Shown: positions 15,473 to 26,375 of the stretch, one piece after another
Layout: each line of letters begins with the position of its first letter
How positions within the stretch are numbered: position 1 is the first letter of the stretch
From: Tropicimonas sp. IMCC6043
Lineage (GTDB): Bacteria > Pseudomonadota > Alphaproteobacteria > Rhodobacterales > Rhodobacteraceae
Direction: 5' to 3'
Assembly: GCF_004146235.1 (NCBI RefSeq)
Contig: NZ_SELO01000002.1
Location: forward strand, 124,001-188,000
Length of the DNA: 64,000 bases
Notes under the pieces: model-generated
Told to the model about the DNA's origin: nothing
Database searches by the model: none
Seen by the model: only the letters and a program-made list of their open reading frames with translations
Translations under genes and position numbers: made by a program

Positions 15473-16393
15473 TCAGGGGACGAGGTGCTCCGAGAAGAAG
15501 TCGAGCACCGCCGCACGGAACGCGGGCGTCTCCTCGTGTCCCGCGCTGTCGTCGGTGAGGATCCGAAGGGCGTCCTGCGCCGCCTGCTGCCGATATCCCA
15601 CCCGCAACCGATCAAGCGCCGGCCAAAGCGCGGAGGGCGGCGTGAGCGGGTCTTCGAGACCGGCGCAAACGAGCAGCGGCCGCGGCGCGATCATCGCGGC
15701 GACATCGGCGGCGTCATGGGCTTTCAGCAGGCCGGGGACGACCATGTAGATACCGTGCAAGTCGAGCCCGCCCTCGTCGGCCAGCGGCGCGAGATTGGCG
15801 AAAACGCAGAGATGCGCGGCGCAGCGGATTTCGGGCATCAGCGCGGCGAGAAAGTAGGCCAGCGTGCCGCCCATGGAGATGCCGAAGGTGCCGATCCGGG
15901 CCGGATCCACCTCCGGCAGGGCGGCGAGCGCCCTAAACGCAATCGACTGATCCCGCAACATGTCGCCGAGCAGGCTGCGACCGCGCCAGAGAGCCGTCTT
16001 CGCCAGCGCCTGTTCGCTGCCCTCGGCCTGCCGCGCGCCGAAGCCCGGCATGTCGACACAGAGCACGGCGAAGCCGGCACGGGCAAGGACCGGTCCAAGC
16101 GGCGGGTCGAGCAGTGCGGGCCTGCCGTCGACGAGTTCGGATTTGCCAATGTCGTAGCGGTTGCCGTGGGCGTGGCAGTAGAGGATACTGGGAAAGCCTT
16201 TGTCGGAGGGCGGGCCGTCCGGCGTCAGCAACAGCGCCGGGAGCCTGCGCGACCCGGCCGAGAGACGCAGCGAAACCTGCCGGAACCCGGGCAACGCCTC
16301 GCGGGACTCCACGGCAACCGGTTCGGGCGAATCGGCAAATCCTTTGTCGTGGCCCAGAAGCGCCAGAAGCGCCCGCCGATCCAGCTCGGCCAT
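15473..16393 (-). CDS. alpha/beta hydrolase (acetyl-xylan-esterase/dienelactone-hydrolase type)
   Basis: The ATG at 16393 gives 306 residues. The catalytic triad is visible: Ser in GISMGG, Asp in GLEDPLTP and His in SAGHEETP. The strand-turn preceding the nucleophile reads RIGTFGISMGG. The protein has no signal peptide. It converges on the torR-like gene with only 28 bp between stop codons and is divergent from the sugar ABC operon. The 213-bp gap to that operon allows coregulation, for example as a sugar-ester deacetylase. The substrate cannot be told from the sequence. Confidence 0.8.
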   Translation of the reverse strand: MAELDRRALLALLGHDKGFADSPEPVAVESREALPGFRQVSLRLSAGSRRLPALLLTPDGPPSDKGFPSILYCHAHGNRYDIGKSELVDGRPALLDPPLGPVLARAGFAVLCVDMPGFGARQAEGSEQALAKTALWRGRSLLGDMLRDQSIAFRALAALPEVDPARIGTFGISMGGTLAYFLAALMPEIRCAAHLCVFANLAPLADEGGLDLHGIYMVVPGLLKAHDAADVAAMIAPRPLLVCAGLEDPLTPPSALWPALDRLRVGYRQQAAQDALRILTDDSAGHEETPAFRAAVLDFFSEHLVP

Positions 16394-16605
16394 GCCTGTT
16401 CCCACCCTCGTTCTGCCAAAATCGCGGATCGCCGACCGCGGGTCGACCGACGAAATCTTCCCGGGTCCATTCTCGAGTCTGTGGGGAAAAAAATCGAGTT
16501 TCAATTTCCGCGCTTGAAATGTCAGCGCTCAGGAGATTTGCTGAAGCCGCGATCAGAGAGGTTTCGCTTCAGGAATCCGGCGATCGGCAATCTAGGGAGG
16601 AATGA

Positions 16606-17880
16606 ATGCAGAAACTTGTTCGTGGCTTGCTGCCTGTAAGTCTCGTTGCCGTGTCGCTCGCGACATCGGCCACGGCCCAGACCGAATTGCGGATGATGTG
16701 GTACAATGACGGAATCGAGGGCGAGGTGATGCAAGGCATCCTCGACCGGTTCGAGGAAGCCAATCCCGACATCTCGGTGACGCTGGACGTCGTTCCCTAC
16801 AAATCCGTGCTCGAAAGCCTGCCGGTGCAGCTGGCCTCCGGACAGGGTCCGGATATTGCGCGCGTCACCGACCTCGGCGGCCTGTCCCAATACTACCTGG
16901 ACCTCACGCCCTACATCTCGGACCCGTCCTATTGGCAGGAGAATTTCGGCCCGTTCCTGAAATGGCTCGACCCCCAGGGCGAAGCAATCTCGGGCTTCAT
17001 GACGCAGCTCACCGTGACCGGCCCCTACGTCAACAAGACGCTCTTCGAACAGGCCGAGGTCGAGATGCCCGGCGAAGGCGCGACCTGGGACGACTGGGCG
17101 ACAGCCGTGGTCGAGGTGGCCGACAAGCTCGAGATCCCGATCCCGATGGCCTGGGACCGCTCCGGCCACCGCGTCGCCGGCCCGGCGATCTCGATGGGTG
17201 CCCAGATGTTCGACGCCGAGGGCAACCCGGCGCTCGTCGATGACGGGCTCAAGGCGATGGCGCAGCGGCTCTATGACTGGCACCAGGACGGCACCATGTC
17301 CAAGGAGCTTTGGGGGTCGGTGTCGGGCAACACCTATCTCGGCGCCAACGAGGACTTCGCCAACGCCCAGGTCGTGATGTACATGTCCGGCTCTTGGCAG
17401 ATCCCGCAATTTGCCGACAAGATCGGCGACGCTTTCGACTGGTGGGCCGTGCCCGCGCCCTGCGGCCCGGCCGCCTGCACCGGAATGCCCGGCGGCGCCG
17501 CGCTGGTGGCGATCAAGGACACCGAGCATCCCGAGGAAGTCGGCAAGCTGATGGACTTCCTGACCCAGGAGGAAAACCTCGCCGAATTCTACGGCAAGAC
17601 GCTCTTCATCCCCGGCCATCTCGGCCTCGCCAAGGGCGGCGTCGAGTTCGCGACCGACGATCCGCGCGCCAAGCATGCGCTCGAGACCTTCGCCGGCGCC
17701 GTGCCGACGATCTCTCCGATCGCCTTCGACCTGCAGGGCTATGTCAACAACCGCATCATGTTCAACGCGCTGATCTCGCGTCTGGGCGAGGCGATCGTCG
17801 GCGAGCTCACGCTCGACGAGGCCTATGAGCGGATGACCGACGACGTCGCCAAGCAGCTCGCCGAAAAGGGACGGCAGTAA
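16606..17880 (+). CDS. ABC transporter sugar-binding protein (extracellular family 1)
   Basis: The 424-residue periplasmic protein has a clear signal peptide (1-24, ATA-Q site) and the family 1 solute-binding fold, with GQGPDIARV and MYMSGSWQIP blocks. It binds a sugar, oligosaccharide or polyol and delivers it to the two permeases encoded next. A GGAGG-type ribosome site precedes the ATG. The gene is followed by a strong hairpin that probably raises its expression over the permease genes. The ligand is unknown; the oxidoreductases downstream point to a sugar or cyclitol rather than a starch-type glucan. Confidence 0.92.
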   Translation: MQKLVRGLLPVSLVAVSLATSATAQTELRMMWYNDGIEGEVMQGILDRFEEANPDISVTLDVVPYKSVLESLPVQLASGQGPDIARVTDLGGLSQYYLDLTPYISDPSYWQENFGPFLKWLDPQGEAISGFMTQLTVTGPYVNKTLFEQAEVEMPGEGATWDDWATAVVEVADKLEIPIPMAWDRSGHRVAGPAISMGAQMFDAEGNPALVDDGLKAMAQRLYDWHQDGTMSKELWGSVSGNTYLGANEDFANAQVVMYMSGSWQIPQFADKIGDAFDWWAVPAPCGPAACTGMPGGAALVAIKDTEHPEEVGKLMDFLTQEENLAEFYGKTLFIPGHLGLAKGGVEFATDDPRAKHALETFAGAVPTISPIAFDLQGYVNNRIMFNALISRLGEAIVGELTLDEAYERMTDDVAKQLAEKGRQ

Positions 17881-17888
17881 TACATCCC

Positions 17889-17913
17889 GCCCGGCCCCCA
17901 CGCGGGGCCGGGC
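17889..17913 (+). terminator. intercistronic hairpin after the binding-protein gene
   Basis: A perfect 10-bp stem (17889-17898 with 17904-17913) with a CACGC loop is followed by TCTCT. It sits between binding-protein and permease genes, where such hairpins commonly cause partial termination or protect the upstream mRNA. Confidence 0.7.
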
Positions 17914-17934
17914 TCTCTACTGGGGCCGAGCGTC

Positions 17935-18951
17935 ATGGCTGATCCCGCCACCCTCACGATGTCCGAGCGCCTGACGGCACTTGTCGCCCTGCCGGCGCGG
18001 ATGGTCTTCCAGGTGCTGGAATACCCGCTGATGCTGATCCAGCGGCTGGTCGGCATCCGGGGCATGCCGTGGGTCTTCCTGCTGCCGAACCTCGCCTTCT
18101 TCGGCATTTTCGTGGTCATCCCGCTCTTCATAAACTTCGCTTTCTCGCTGACCGGGGGTACCCAGCTTTTCCTCGCCGACCGGGTCTATACGGGCACCGA
18201 GCAATACGCCTATCTCTTCGACTGCGGCAATTACCTCGATCCCACGACCTGCCGCGAAGACCGGTTCTGGAAGGGCATCTTCAATACCTCCGTCTTCATT
18301 TTCTTCCAGGTCAGTTTCCTGGTCTTGTTCTCGCTGATCACGGCGCTGATCCTGAACCAGAAGATCCGCGCCCGCGGATTCTTCCGCGCTGTCTATTTCT
18401 TCCCGGTCCTGCTGTCGCCCGTCGTCGTGGCGCTGATCTGGAAATGGATCCTGCTGCGTGACGGTGTGCTCAACGCCTTCCTTGTCTGGCTCGGCTTCGA
18501 CAAGATCCTTTTCTTCGTCAGCCCCGAATGGGCGATGTTCTGGGCGATCTTCGTCTCGATCTGGGCCCATATGGGCTTCTACACGCTGATCCTGCTCGCC
18601 GGTCTGCAGGCGATCGCACCCGATCTCTACGAGGCGGCCGAGATGGACGGCACCTCGCGCGAGCGCGTCTTCTGGCGCATCACCCTGCCGCTCCTGTGGC
18701 CCAACATGCTGGTGGTGATCGTGCTGGCGCTCATCAAGGGCGTGCAGATTTTCGACGAGGTCTTCGTGCTGACCGGTGGCGGCCCGGGCACGGCGACACA
18801 GTTCATCGTGCAATACATCTACAACACCGGCTTCACACAGCAGGTGCAGAATTTCGGCCTCGCCGCCGCGGCCTCGGTCGTTCTCGGCGTCGTGCTCTTC
18901 GTCCTGACGATGATCCAGCTCGCCGTGACCCGGAGACGCGACAATGGCTGA
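17935..18951 (+). CDS. ABC sugar transporter permease (MalF/UgpA type)
   Basis: The 338-residue polytopic inner-membrane protein has about six transmembrane helices. The ABC-permease EAA loop, which contacts the ATPase, is at about 235-265 (EAAEMDGTSRERVFWRITLP). It is the first of two permeases that form the channel. Its end overlaps the second permease gene by 8 bp. The start lies 54 bp after the binding-protein stop codon, beyond the hairpin. Confidence 0.93.
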   Translation: MADPATLTMSERLTALVALPARMVFQVLEYPLMLIQRLVGIRGMPWVFLLPNLAFFGIFVVIPLFINFAFSLTGGTQLFLADRVYTGTEQYAYLFDCGNYLDPTTCREDRFWKGIFNTSVFIFFQVSFLVLFSLITALILNQKIRARGFFRAVYFFPVLLSPVVVALIWKWILLRDGVLNAFLVWLGFDKILFFVSPEWAMFWAIFVSIWAHMGFYTLILLAGLQAIAPDLYEAAEMDGTSRERVFWRITLPLLWPNMLVVIVLALIKGVQIFDEVFVLTGGGPGTATQFIVQYIYNTGFTQQVQNFGLAAAASVVLGVVLFVLTMIQLAVTRRRDNG

Positions 18952-20020
18952 GACGCTCTACGAACGCCCCTCGGTCGCGGAGGTCGTCACCGCGAAGCGC
19001 GGCCGCGGCGGTCGGCTCCACTGGACCGACATCTTCACCTATGTCTACCTCACCCTCGGCGTCCTGCTGATGTTCGGGCCCGTCGTCTGGCTGGTCCTCT
19101 CGTCCTTCAAGACGCCGGCGGGCCTCATCGAGTTCCCGCCAACCCTGCTGCCGCTCGGGCAGATCTCGGTCGATGTCGAGGGTTACGACAAGCCCCTGCC
19201 GCTCTTCCGCGCGACGCTCGAGGACGGCAGCGTCCGGGATCTCGCGCAGGTCCGCCGGATCGGCATCGTAAGCCAGATGGTCGACCCGGCCGACCCGGAG
19301 ACCACGATCAAAGTGCCGATCGGGCAGCGCGAGCCGGTACGCGAGTTCCGCCTCGCCTGGGAGAACTACAAGGACCCGCTCGAGCGCTTCAACTTCATGC
19401 GCTACCTGATGAATTCGGTGATCGTCACCACCGCGGCGACGCTTGTGACGCTGTTGATCAACTCGATGGCCGCCTACGGGCTTTCGATCTACGAGTTCCG
19501 CGGCCGGGGCGCGATCATGCTCTTCGTCATCGGCACGCTGATGATCCCGATCACGGTGATCCTCGTACCGGTCTATCTCGTCGTCACCAAGCTCGGCATG
19601 GTTAACACGCTTTGGGCGGTCATCCTGCCCGGCGCGGCAACGCCAACCGGGGTTTTTCTCCTGCGCCAATACATGCTGACGATCCCGAAGGATCTTATCG
19701 AGGCCGCGCGGATGGACAAGGCCAGCGAATGGGCAATCTACTGGAAAGTGGTGCTTCCGCTTGCCATGCCGGCCATCGCGGTGCTGGCGATCTTCTCGAT
19801 CATGTGGCGCTGGAACGAGTTCCTCTGGCCGCTGATCGTGCTCAACCGCTCCGAGGTCTACACGCTCCAGGTGGGGCTCAACGCCTTCCAGGGCGAGCTT
19901 GACGTCCAGTGGCACTATATCCTGGCGATGACGGTGGTGACATTGATCCCGGTGGTGCTCGTCTTTGCCTTCCTGCAGAAGTTCATCACCACGGGCATAG
20001 CCAGTTCCGGAATGAAATGA
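18944..20020 (+). CDS. ABC sugar transporter permease (MalG/UgpE type)
   Basis: The 358-residue permease has six predicted membrane helices and the EAA loop EAARMDKASEWAIYWKVVLP in its last third. It carries an extended periplasmic segment of about 90 residues between the first helix and the core (about 60-150), longer than in a minimal MalG. This may reflect contact with a particular binding protein. Its stop codon overlaps the start of the next gene as ATGA. Confidence 0.93.
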   Translation: MAETLYERPSVAEVVTAKRGRGGRLHWTDIFTYVYLTLGVLLMFGPVVWLVLSSFKTPAGLIEFPPTLLPLGQISVDVEGYDKPLPLFRATLEDGSVRDLAQVRRIGIVSQMVDPADPETTIKVPIGQREPVREFRLAWENYKDPLERFNFMRYLMNSVIVTTAATLVTLLINSMAAYGLSIYEFRGRGAIMLFVIGTLMIPITVILVPVYLVVTKLGMVNTLWAVILPGAATPTGVFLLRQYMLTIPKDLIEAARMDKASEWAIYWKVVLPLAMPAIAVLAIFSIMWRWNEFLWPLIVLNRSEVYTLQVGLNAFQGELDVQWHYILAMTVVTLIPVVLVFAFLQKFITTGIASSGMK

Positions 20021-21027
20021 CCGAACCGCTGATCTTTCTCGATCCGTTCCCCCGCAACGAGGCGATGGTCTACACGCCCGACACGGCGGAGGCATTGGCC
20101 CGAATGGGCCGCGTCGTGACCCATTTCGGTTCCCGCGCGCCGGACGATCTGGTCGAGCAGAATCTCGCGGAGATGATCGTGCTCGTCGGCCAGACCGCAA
20201 TGCCGAAGGAGCGGCTCGACCGCGCGCCGAACCTGCGCGCGATCCTCAATGTGAAGGCCAACTGGGAGCCCAATATCGACTATGCCGAGGCCGCGGCGCG
20301 CGGCATTCACGTGCTCTCGGCCGCGCCGGCAATGGCGCCGGCGGTGGCGGAGTTCTGCATCGGCCAGGCGATCGCACTGGCCCGCGGCCTGCCACAGGCC
20401 AACGCACTCTTCCGCACCGGCAGGGAGAAATACGGAATCGCCGGCAACGGGCGGGCGGTCTCGCTCTATGACGCCCCGGTCGGCCTCATCGGATACGGCA
20501 ATCTCGGTCGCGAACTGGTGCCGCTGCTGCGCCCCTTCACACGCGACATCGCGGTCCACGACCCTTGGCTCTCGGACGGCTACCTTGCAACCCAAGGCGT
20601 CCGGCCCGTGGCGCTCGACGCGTTGCTGGCACAGTCCCGCGTGATCTTCATCCTCGCCGGCGTCACCTCGGAGAACGAAGGCTTTCTCGACGCCGCGTCC
20701 CTCGGGCGGATCGGTGAGGATGCGCTCGTCATCCTCGCCAGCCGCGCAGAGGTGGTGGATTTCGACGCGCTTCTGGCCGAAGCCGCGTCGGAGCGGCTGC
20801 GCGTTGCCATCGACGTCTTCCCGGAGGAGCCGGCGCCGGCCGATCACCCCGCACGAAACACGCCCAACGTGCTCTTCACCGCGCATCTGGCCGGCGGTCT
20901 CGCACCGTCCTATGCCCGCATTCGCGAGATGATGCTCGACGACATCGGCCAGATCCTGAAGGGCCTGCCGCCGCTCCGGATGCAGCGCGCCGACCCGGGG
21001 CTCGCCGCCAAAATGCGCAGCCGATAG
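20017..21027 (+). CDS. D-isomer-specific 2-hydroxyacid dehydrogenase
   Basis: The ATG at 20017 overlaps the permease stop codon by 4 bp and gives 336 residues. The Rossmann NAD site is GYGNLGRE at about 170. The catalytic triad is visible as Arg in LASRAEVVD, Glu in FPEEPAP and His in TAHLAGG. Enzymes of this family reduce or oxidise 2-keto/2-hydroxy acids such as glyoxylate, hydroxypyruvate or sugar acids. Its place between the permease and ATPase genes indicates a role in catabolism of the imported compound. Confidence 0.88.
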   Translation: MTEPLIFLDPFPRNEAMVYTPDTAEALARMGRVVTHFGSRAPDDLVEQNLAEMIVLVGQTAMPKERLDRAPNLRAILNVKANWEPNIDYAEAAARGIHVLSAAPAMAPAVAEFCIGQAIALARGLPQANALFRTGREKYGIAGNGRAVSLYDAPVGLIGYGNLGRELVPLLRPFTRDIAVHDPWLSDGYLATQGVRPVALDALLAQSRVIFILAGVTSENEGFLDAASLGRIGEDALVILASRAEVVDFDALLAEAASERLRVAIDVFPEEPAPADHPARNTPNVLFTAHLAGGLAPSYARIREMMLDDIGQILKGLPPLRMQRADPGLAAKMRSR

Positions 21028-21042
21028 GAAGCGGAAATCACC

Positions 21043-22127
<1,085 letters not shown>

Positions 22128-22131
<4 letters not shown>

Positions 22132-23159
22132 GTGAAAGGTTCGGCCTCGCCGTGGTCGGCTGCGGCATGGCCGCCAAGCCGCACGCCCTGGCGTTGCAGG
22201 CGCTGAAGGATCAGGTCGAGGTCGTGGGGGTCTTTGCCCGTGACCGCGCCCGCCGCGAGGCGTTTGCGTCGGAATACGGCTTCCCGGCCGCGGAGAGCGC
22301 CGAGGCGCTGGCCGCAGATCCGAGGGTGCAGGGCCTCCTGCTCCTTACCCCGCCAAACGCCCGTCAGCCCTACGTCGAGATGTTCGCCGCCGCCGGCAAG
22401 CACATCCTGAGCGAGAAGCCGCTGGAACGGAGCGCGCCCGCGGCGGACATCATCGCCGCGATCTGTCACAAACACGAGGTAACGCTCGGGGTGGTGTTCC
22501 AACACCGGTTCCGCGCAGCGTCCGAAGCGCTGGCCCGGCTGCTGGAGAGCGGCAATCTCGGTGCGATCCGAATGGTCCGCGTCGAGGTGCCCTGGTGGCG
22601 CGAGCAGGCCTATTACGACGAGCCGGGCCGCGGCAGCTATGAGCGCGACGGCGGCGGGGTGCTGATCAGCCAGGCGATCCACACGCTCGACCTGATGCTC
22701 TCGCTCACCGGTCCGGTGCGCGAGGTCCAGGCGATGGTCGCGACGACGCCGCTCCACAAGATGGAATCGGAGGATTTCGCCGCCGGCGCGATGCGGTTCG
22801 CAAGCGGTGCGGTCGGGGCCCTCTTTGCCACTACTGCCGCCTATCCGGGCGAGGCGGAATCGATCCGGCTCGACTGCGACAGGGGCTCGGCGCTGCTGAA
22901 ATCCGGCACCGTGACCATCGACTGGCGCGACGGACGGCGCGAGGTGGTGGGCGCGGAGGCCGGCACTGGCGGCGGCGCGGACCCGATGGCCTTCCCGATG
23001 GACTGGCACCGGGACCTGATCGCCGATTTCTGCGCCGCCGTTTCCTCCGGCAGGCCCCCGCGGGTCACCGGCGAGGACGCGTTGCGGGTCCAGAGGTTCA
23101 TCGCCGCCATCGAGCGCTCCTCGCGCGACGGGCGGTCCGTGACGATTGGAGAAGAGTGA
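22128..23159 (+). CDS. Gfo/Idh/MocA-family oxidoreductase (first of three)
   Basis: The 343-residue protein has an N-terminal Rossmann site (VVGCGMAAKPH), the family EKP motif (SEKPLE), and a C-terminal substrate domain with GGGVLISQAIHTLDL. The family oxidises or reduces sugars, cyclitols and their derivatives with NAD(P). It overlaps the ATPase gene by 4 bp. Alone it cannot be assigned a substrate, but three such enzymes in a row imply a keto-sugar or inositol-type pathway with serial redox steps. Confidence 0.88.
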
Positions 23160-23160
23160 C

Positions 23161-24180
23161 ATGGAACCGCTGACACTTGGCGTCATCGATATCGACCACC
23201 GCCATATCTATGGCCAGCTCGCCAACCTTCTGGCCCTCGGATGCACCTGCAAGGGCTGGTGGACGGAGGGAGAACCGGGCACGCTCGAGGGCTTCGTCGA
23301 GCGTTTTCCGGACGTTCCGCGCGTGGCCGACCGACGCGCGCTGCTGGACGATCCCGAGATCGACGTGATCCTGATGGCCGGCATCCCCGCCGTCCGGGCC
23401 GACCACGCCATCGAGGCGATGCGCGCCGGCAAGGACGTGATGACCGACAAGCCGGGCTGCACCACCATGGAACAGCTCGCCGCGCTGCGCACCTGCGTTG
23501 CCGAGACCGGTCGGATCTGGTCGATCGACTTTTCCGAGAGATTCGAGGTGCCGGCAGTGAGCCGCGCCGCCGAGCTCGTGCGCGCGGGCGCCATCGGCCA
23601 AGTCGTCCAGACCGTCGGGCTGGGGCCGCACCGGCTCAACCGGGATACGCGTCCCGACTGGTTCTTCGAGGAGGAGCGCTATGGCGGCATCCTGACCGAC
23701 ATCGCCTCCCACCAGATCGACCAGTTCCTGTTCTTCACAGGGGCCGAGGACGCGGAGGTCGTCTCCGCCAGCGTCGGCAATTTCGCCAACCCGGACGACA
23801 AGGGCTTGCAGGATTTCGGCGAGATCCTGCTCCGCAGCGAAGCCGGCCAGGGCTATATCCGCGTCGACTGGTACACGCCGGACGCACTGCCGACCTGGGG
23901 CGACGGCCGGCTTACAATCCTCGGCACCGAGGGCTATATCGAACTCCGCAAATATGTCGATGTCGCCGGGCGGCCCGGGACCGACCACCTGTTCCTCGTC
24001 AACGGCGATCGCTGCGAGCATATCGACGCCTCCGGCGACCCGCTGCCCTATTTCGAGAACTTCATGCGCGACGTCCGGGACCGCAGCGAGACGGCGATGG
24101 CGCAGAGCCATTGCTTCAAGGTCATGGAACTGGCGCTCCAAGCGCAGGAGAAGGCCGTGCGGCTGGGCAACCTGCAATGA
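23161..24180 (+). CDS. Gfo/Idh/MocA-family oxidoreductase (second, divergent N-terminus)
   Basis: The ATG at 23161 directly follows the previous stop codon and has GGAGAAGAG upstream; it gives 339 residues. The fold and the motif GGILTDIASHQIDQ match the family. Two family hallmarks differ. The N-terminal glycine motif reads GVIDIDHRHIYG, and the usual EKP is DKP (TDKPGC). It may therefore bind its cofactor differently or do a different reaction from its two neighbours, such as an elimination or hydrolysis that begins with oxidation. That is inference. Confidence 0.85.
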   Translation: MEPLTLGVIDIDHRHIYGQLANLLALGCTCKGWWTEGEPGTLEGFVERFPDVPRVADRRALLDDPEIDVILMAGIPAVRADHAIEAMRAGKDVMTDKPGCTTMEQLAALRTCVAETGRIWSIDFSERFEVPAVSRAAELVRAGAIGQVVQTVGLGPHRLNRDTRPDWFFEEERYGGILTDIASHQIDQFLFFTGAEDAEVVSASVGNFANPDDKGLQDFGEILLRSEAGQGYIRVDWYTPDALPTWGDGRLTILGTEGYIELRKYVDVAGRPGTDHLFLVNGDRCEHIDASGDPLPYFENFMRDVRDRSETAMAQSHCFKVMELALQAQEKAVRLGNLQ

Positions 24181-25244
24181 CCTACCGAGTCGCGATCCTC
24201 GGCGCCGGGATCGGGCGCGAGCATATGGATGGCTATACCGCGCTCGGAGAGCGTTTCCGGGTGACACAAGTCTGCGACCTCGACGCGGCGCGGGCCGAGG
24301 CGCTCGCCGCGCCCGTCGGCGCCGCCTGCGCGAGCAGTATCGACGCGGTCCTCGCCAATCCGGAGGTCGATATCGTCGATATCTGCCTGCCGCCCTCGCT
24401 GCACGTTCCGACCGCGGAACGGGTGCTCGCTTCCGGCAAGCACGTGATCTGCGAAAAGCCGATCGCGGGCTCCCCGAAGGATGCCGGTGCGCTGGCCGAT
24501 GCCGAAGCCACGTCCGGCAAGCGATTCTTTCCGGTGTTCCAGTATCGCTTCGGCCCGGCCTTCTCCGCTCTCGAGGCATTGCGCACGGCCGGCCTGCTCG
24601 GCGCACCGCGCGTCGCAGCGGCCGAAACCCACTGGAACCGAAAGCGCGACTATTACGCGAATCACTGGCGCGGCACCTGGGCGCACGAGATGGGTGGCGC
24701 GGTGCTCAGCCACGCAATCCACATCCACGACCTTCTGCGGCACGAATTCGGCCCGGTAGCCGAGGTCTCGGCCTTTCTCGACACACTGATCAACCCGATC
24801 GAGACAGAGGATTGCGGCGCGATCCTGTTCCGCTTCGCAACCGGCGCGCTTGCAACCTCGTCGATCACTCTCGGCGCGGCAGACGACTGCTCGCGGCTCA
24901 AGCTTGTCTACGAACACCTCACCGCCGAGAGCGACAGCCTGCCCTACCAGCCCGGACAGGGCAACTGGCGGTTCCTCGCGCGGACCGCGGACGCCCAGGC
25001 CGAGGTCGACAGGATCGTGGCCGACGCCTCCGCGCGACGAGCGAATGGCTTCGCCGGACTGTTTGAGGCGATAGCCGATGCGCTCGACGGGGCCGACGAA
25101 AGGGCGCCGACGCTCGCCGACGGCATCGCTTCCATCCACCTCGCGGCGGCGATCTACCGGTCCCAACGCCACGGAATGCCGGTCGCGCTGCCGCTCGACG
25201 CGTCCAGCGAGGAATATGCAAGGCTCGCCCCCGAAGGTGCCTGA
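24177..25244 (+). CDS. Gfo/Idh/MocA-family oxidoreductase (third)
   Basis: The ATG at 24177 overlaps the preceding stop codon by 4 bp and gives 355 residues. It has a classical cofactor site (ILGAGIGREHM), EKP (CEKPIAG) and the C-terminal motif GGAVLSHAIHIHDLL. It ends the operon that began at 16606. The 162-bp gap beyond it separates it from a convergent LysR-type gene, and no clear terminator was found there. Confidence 0.88.
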   Translation: MTYRVAILGAGIGREHMDGYTALGERFRVTQVCDLDAARAEALAAPVGAACASSIDAVLANPEVDIVDICLPPSLHVPTAERVLASGKHVICEKPIAGSPKDAGALADAEATSGKRFFPVFQYRFGPAFSALEALRTAGLLGAPRVAAAETHWNRKRDYYANHWRGTWAHEMGGAVLSHAIHIHDLLRHEFGPVAEVSAFLDTLINPIETEDCGAILFRFATGALATSSITLGAADDCSRLKLVYEHLTAESDSLPYQPGQGNWRFLARTADAQAEVDRIVADASARRANGFAGLFEAIADALDGADERAPTLADGIASIHLAAAIYRSQRHGMPVALPLDASSEEYARLAPEGA

Positions 25245-25406
25245 CGCCGACCATGGGCCATGGCCGTCGCGCCATGTCAGCGGTCGGACGCATATCCGTT
25301 CCCAAGAAGATCGGCTTTCCTCCATACCGGAGCTTGGCCGCTTCCATTTCGGTGTCGCCATTTCCGACCGTGTCCGCGCAGAACCGCTCGCCGTCTTGAA
25401 AGCCTC

Positions 25407-26375
25407 TTAAGCAGGCCGCTCGCCGTCGGGATCGGCATGCGGGCCCTTCTCCAGATGCTCTTCCGTCTTCGCCTGCATGTCCTGGATGGCATCCGTCAGA
25501 TGGGATGAGAACGCCTGCTCGAGCCGGGCACGGCTGGCATAGGCCGGGCGGAGAATCGACACGCTGCTGCTGACACGCGGCCGAAAGCGGCGCATGACAA
25601 GGTCTCGATGACCGGCCCCCAGGAGAATATGGCTGTAGGCCGTGATCATGTCGCACACCATGTAGCAGAAACCCTGGGTCACGAATTCCAGACCCGGAAG
25701 GGATGTCCGCAACTCCAGGCGCTTGTTGAACCGCGCCCCGGCCGATGCGAAGGCCGCCTCGGTCTGCGTGGCGGTCGTATGTTGCTCGAAGAGAACGGCC
25801 ATCGGCTTGCCGTCGAGATCTCCCGGCGTGATCTCCCGGAGGCGGGCGAGCGGGTCCCCGACCGGCAGGATGCAGACGCATTCGAGGTCGAAATCCACCT
25901 GGCTGATGGACGCCCGGCGGGACGGTGTTTCCGCAAAACCGAGATCGAACTGCTGAGAGGCCACGAGATCCTCGATGAGGTCGGAGGAACGCATAATGAG
26001 CGCGATATCGACGTCGCGCTTGTCGGCGAGAAACCCGGCCAGAAGGCGCGGCATGAAAAGGCTGGACGCGGCCGGATGGCAGGCGACACGAAGGCGGCCG
26101 GTTTCGAGGGATCCGATCCGGATCAGCGTCTGCTTCGTGCGTTCGAGCCGTCCAAGGATGGCCTCGGCCTCCTCGAGGAAAAACTGCGCTTCGGGCGTCG
26201 GCGTCAGCTTGCCATGCTCACGGATGAACAGGGCGAAGCCCAGTTCCGTCTCCAGCGTGGCAATCATCGTGCTTACCGCGGGCTGCGTTCGCCCAACCGT
26301 CTTGGCCGCCCGCGAAATCGATCCGCTGCGCATCACTTCCCGAAAGGTGGTGAGTTGGCGGATCGAGAGATTCAT
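25407..26375 (-). CDS. LysR-family transcriptional regulator
   Basis: The ATG at 26375 gives 322 residues. An N-terminal winged helix-turn-helix (about 1-60, with GSISRAAKTVGRTQPAVSTM) and a LysR substrate-binding domain (about 90-295) are clear. It is divergent from the TRAP operon, with 117 bp between them holding an AT-rich segment with a short palindrome. It most likely controls that operon in response to the imported compound or a metabolite of it. Confidence 0.92.
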   Translation of the reverse strand: MNLSIRQLTTFREVMRSGSISRAAKTVGRTQPAVSTMIATLETELGFALFIREHGKLTPTPEAQFFLEEAEAILGRLERTKQTLIRIGSLETGRLRVACHPAASSLFMPRLLAGFLADKRDVDIALIMRSSDLIEDLVASQQFDLGFAETPSRRASISQVDFDLECVCILPVGDPLARLREITPGDLDGKPMAVLFEQHTTATQTEAAFASAGARFNKRLELRTSLPGLEFVTQGFCYMVCDMITAYSHILLGAGHRDLVMRRFRPRVSSSVSILRPAYASRARLEQAFSSHLTDAIQDMQAKTEEHLEKGPHADPDGERPA

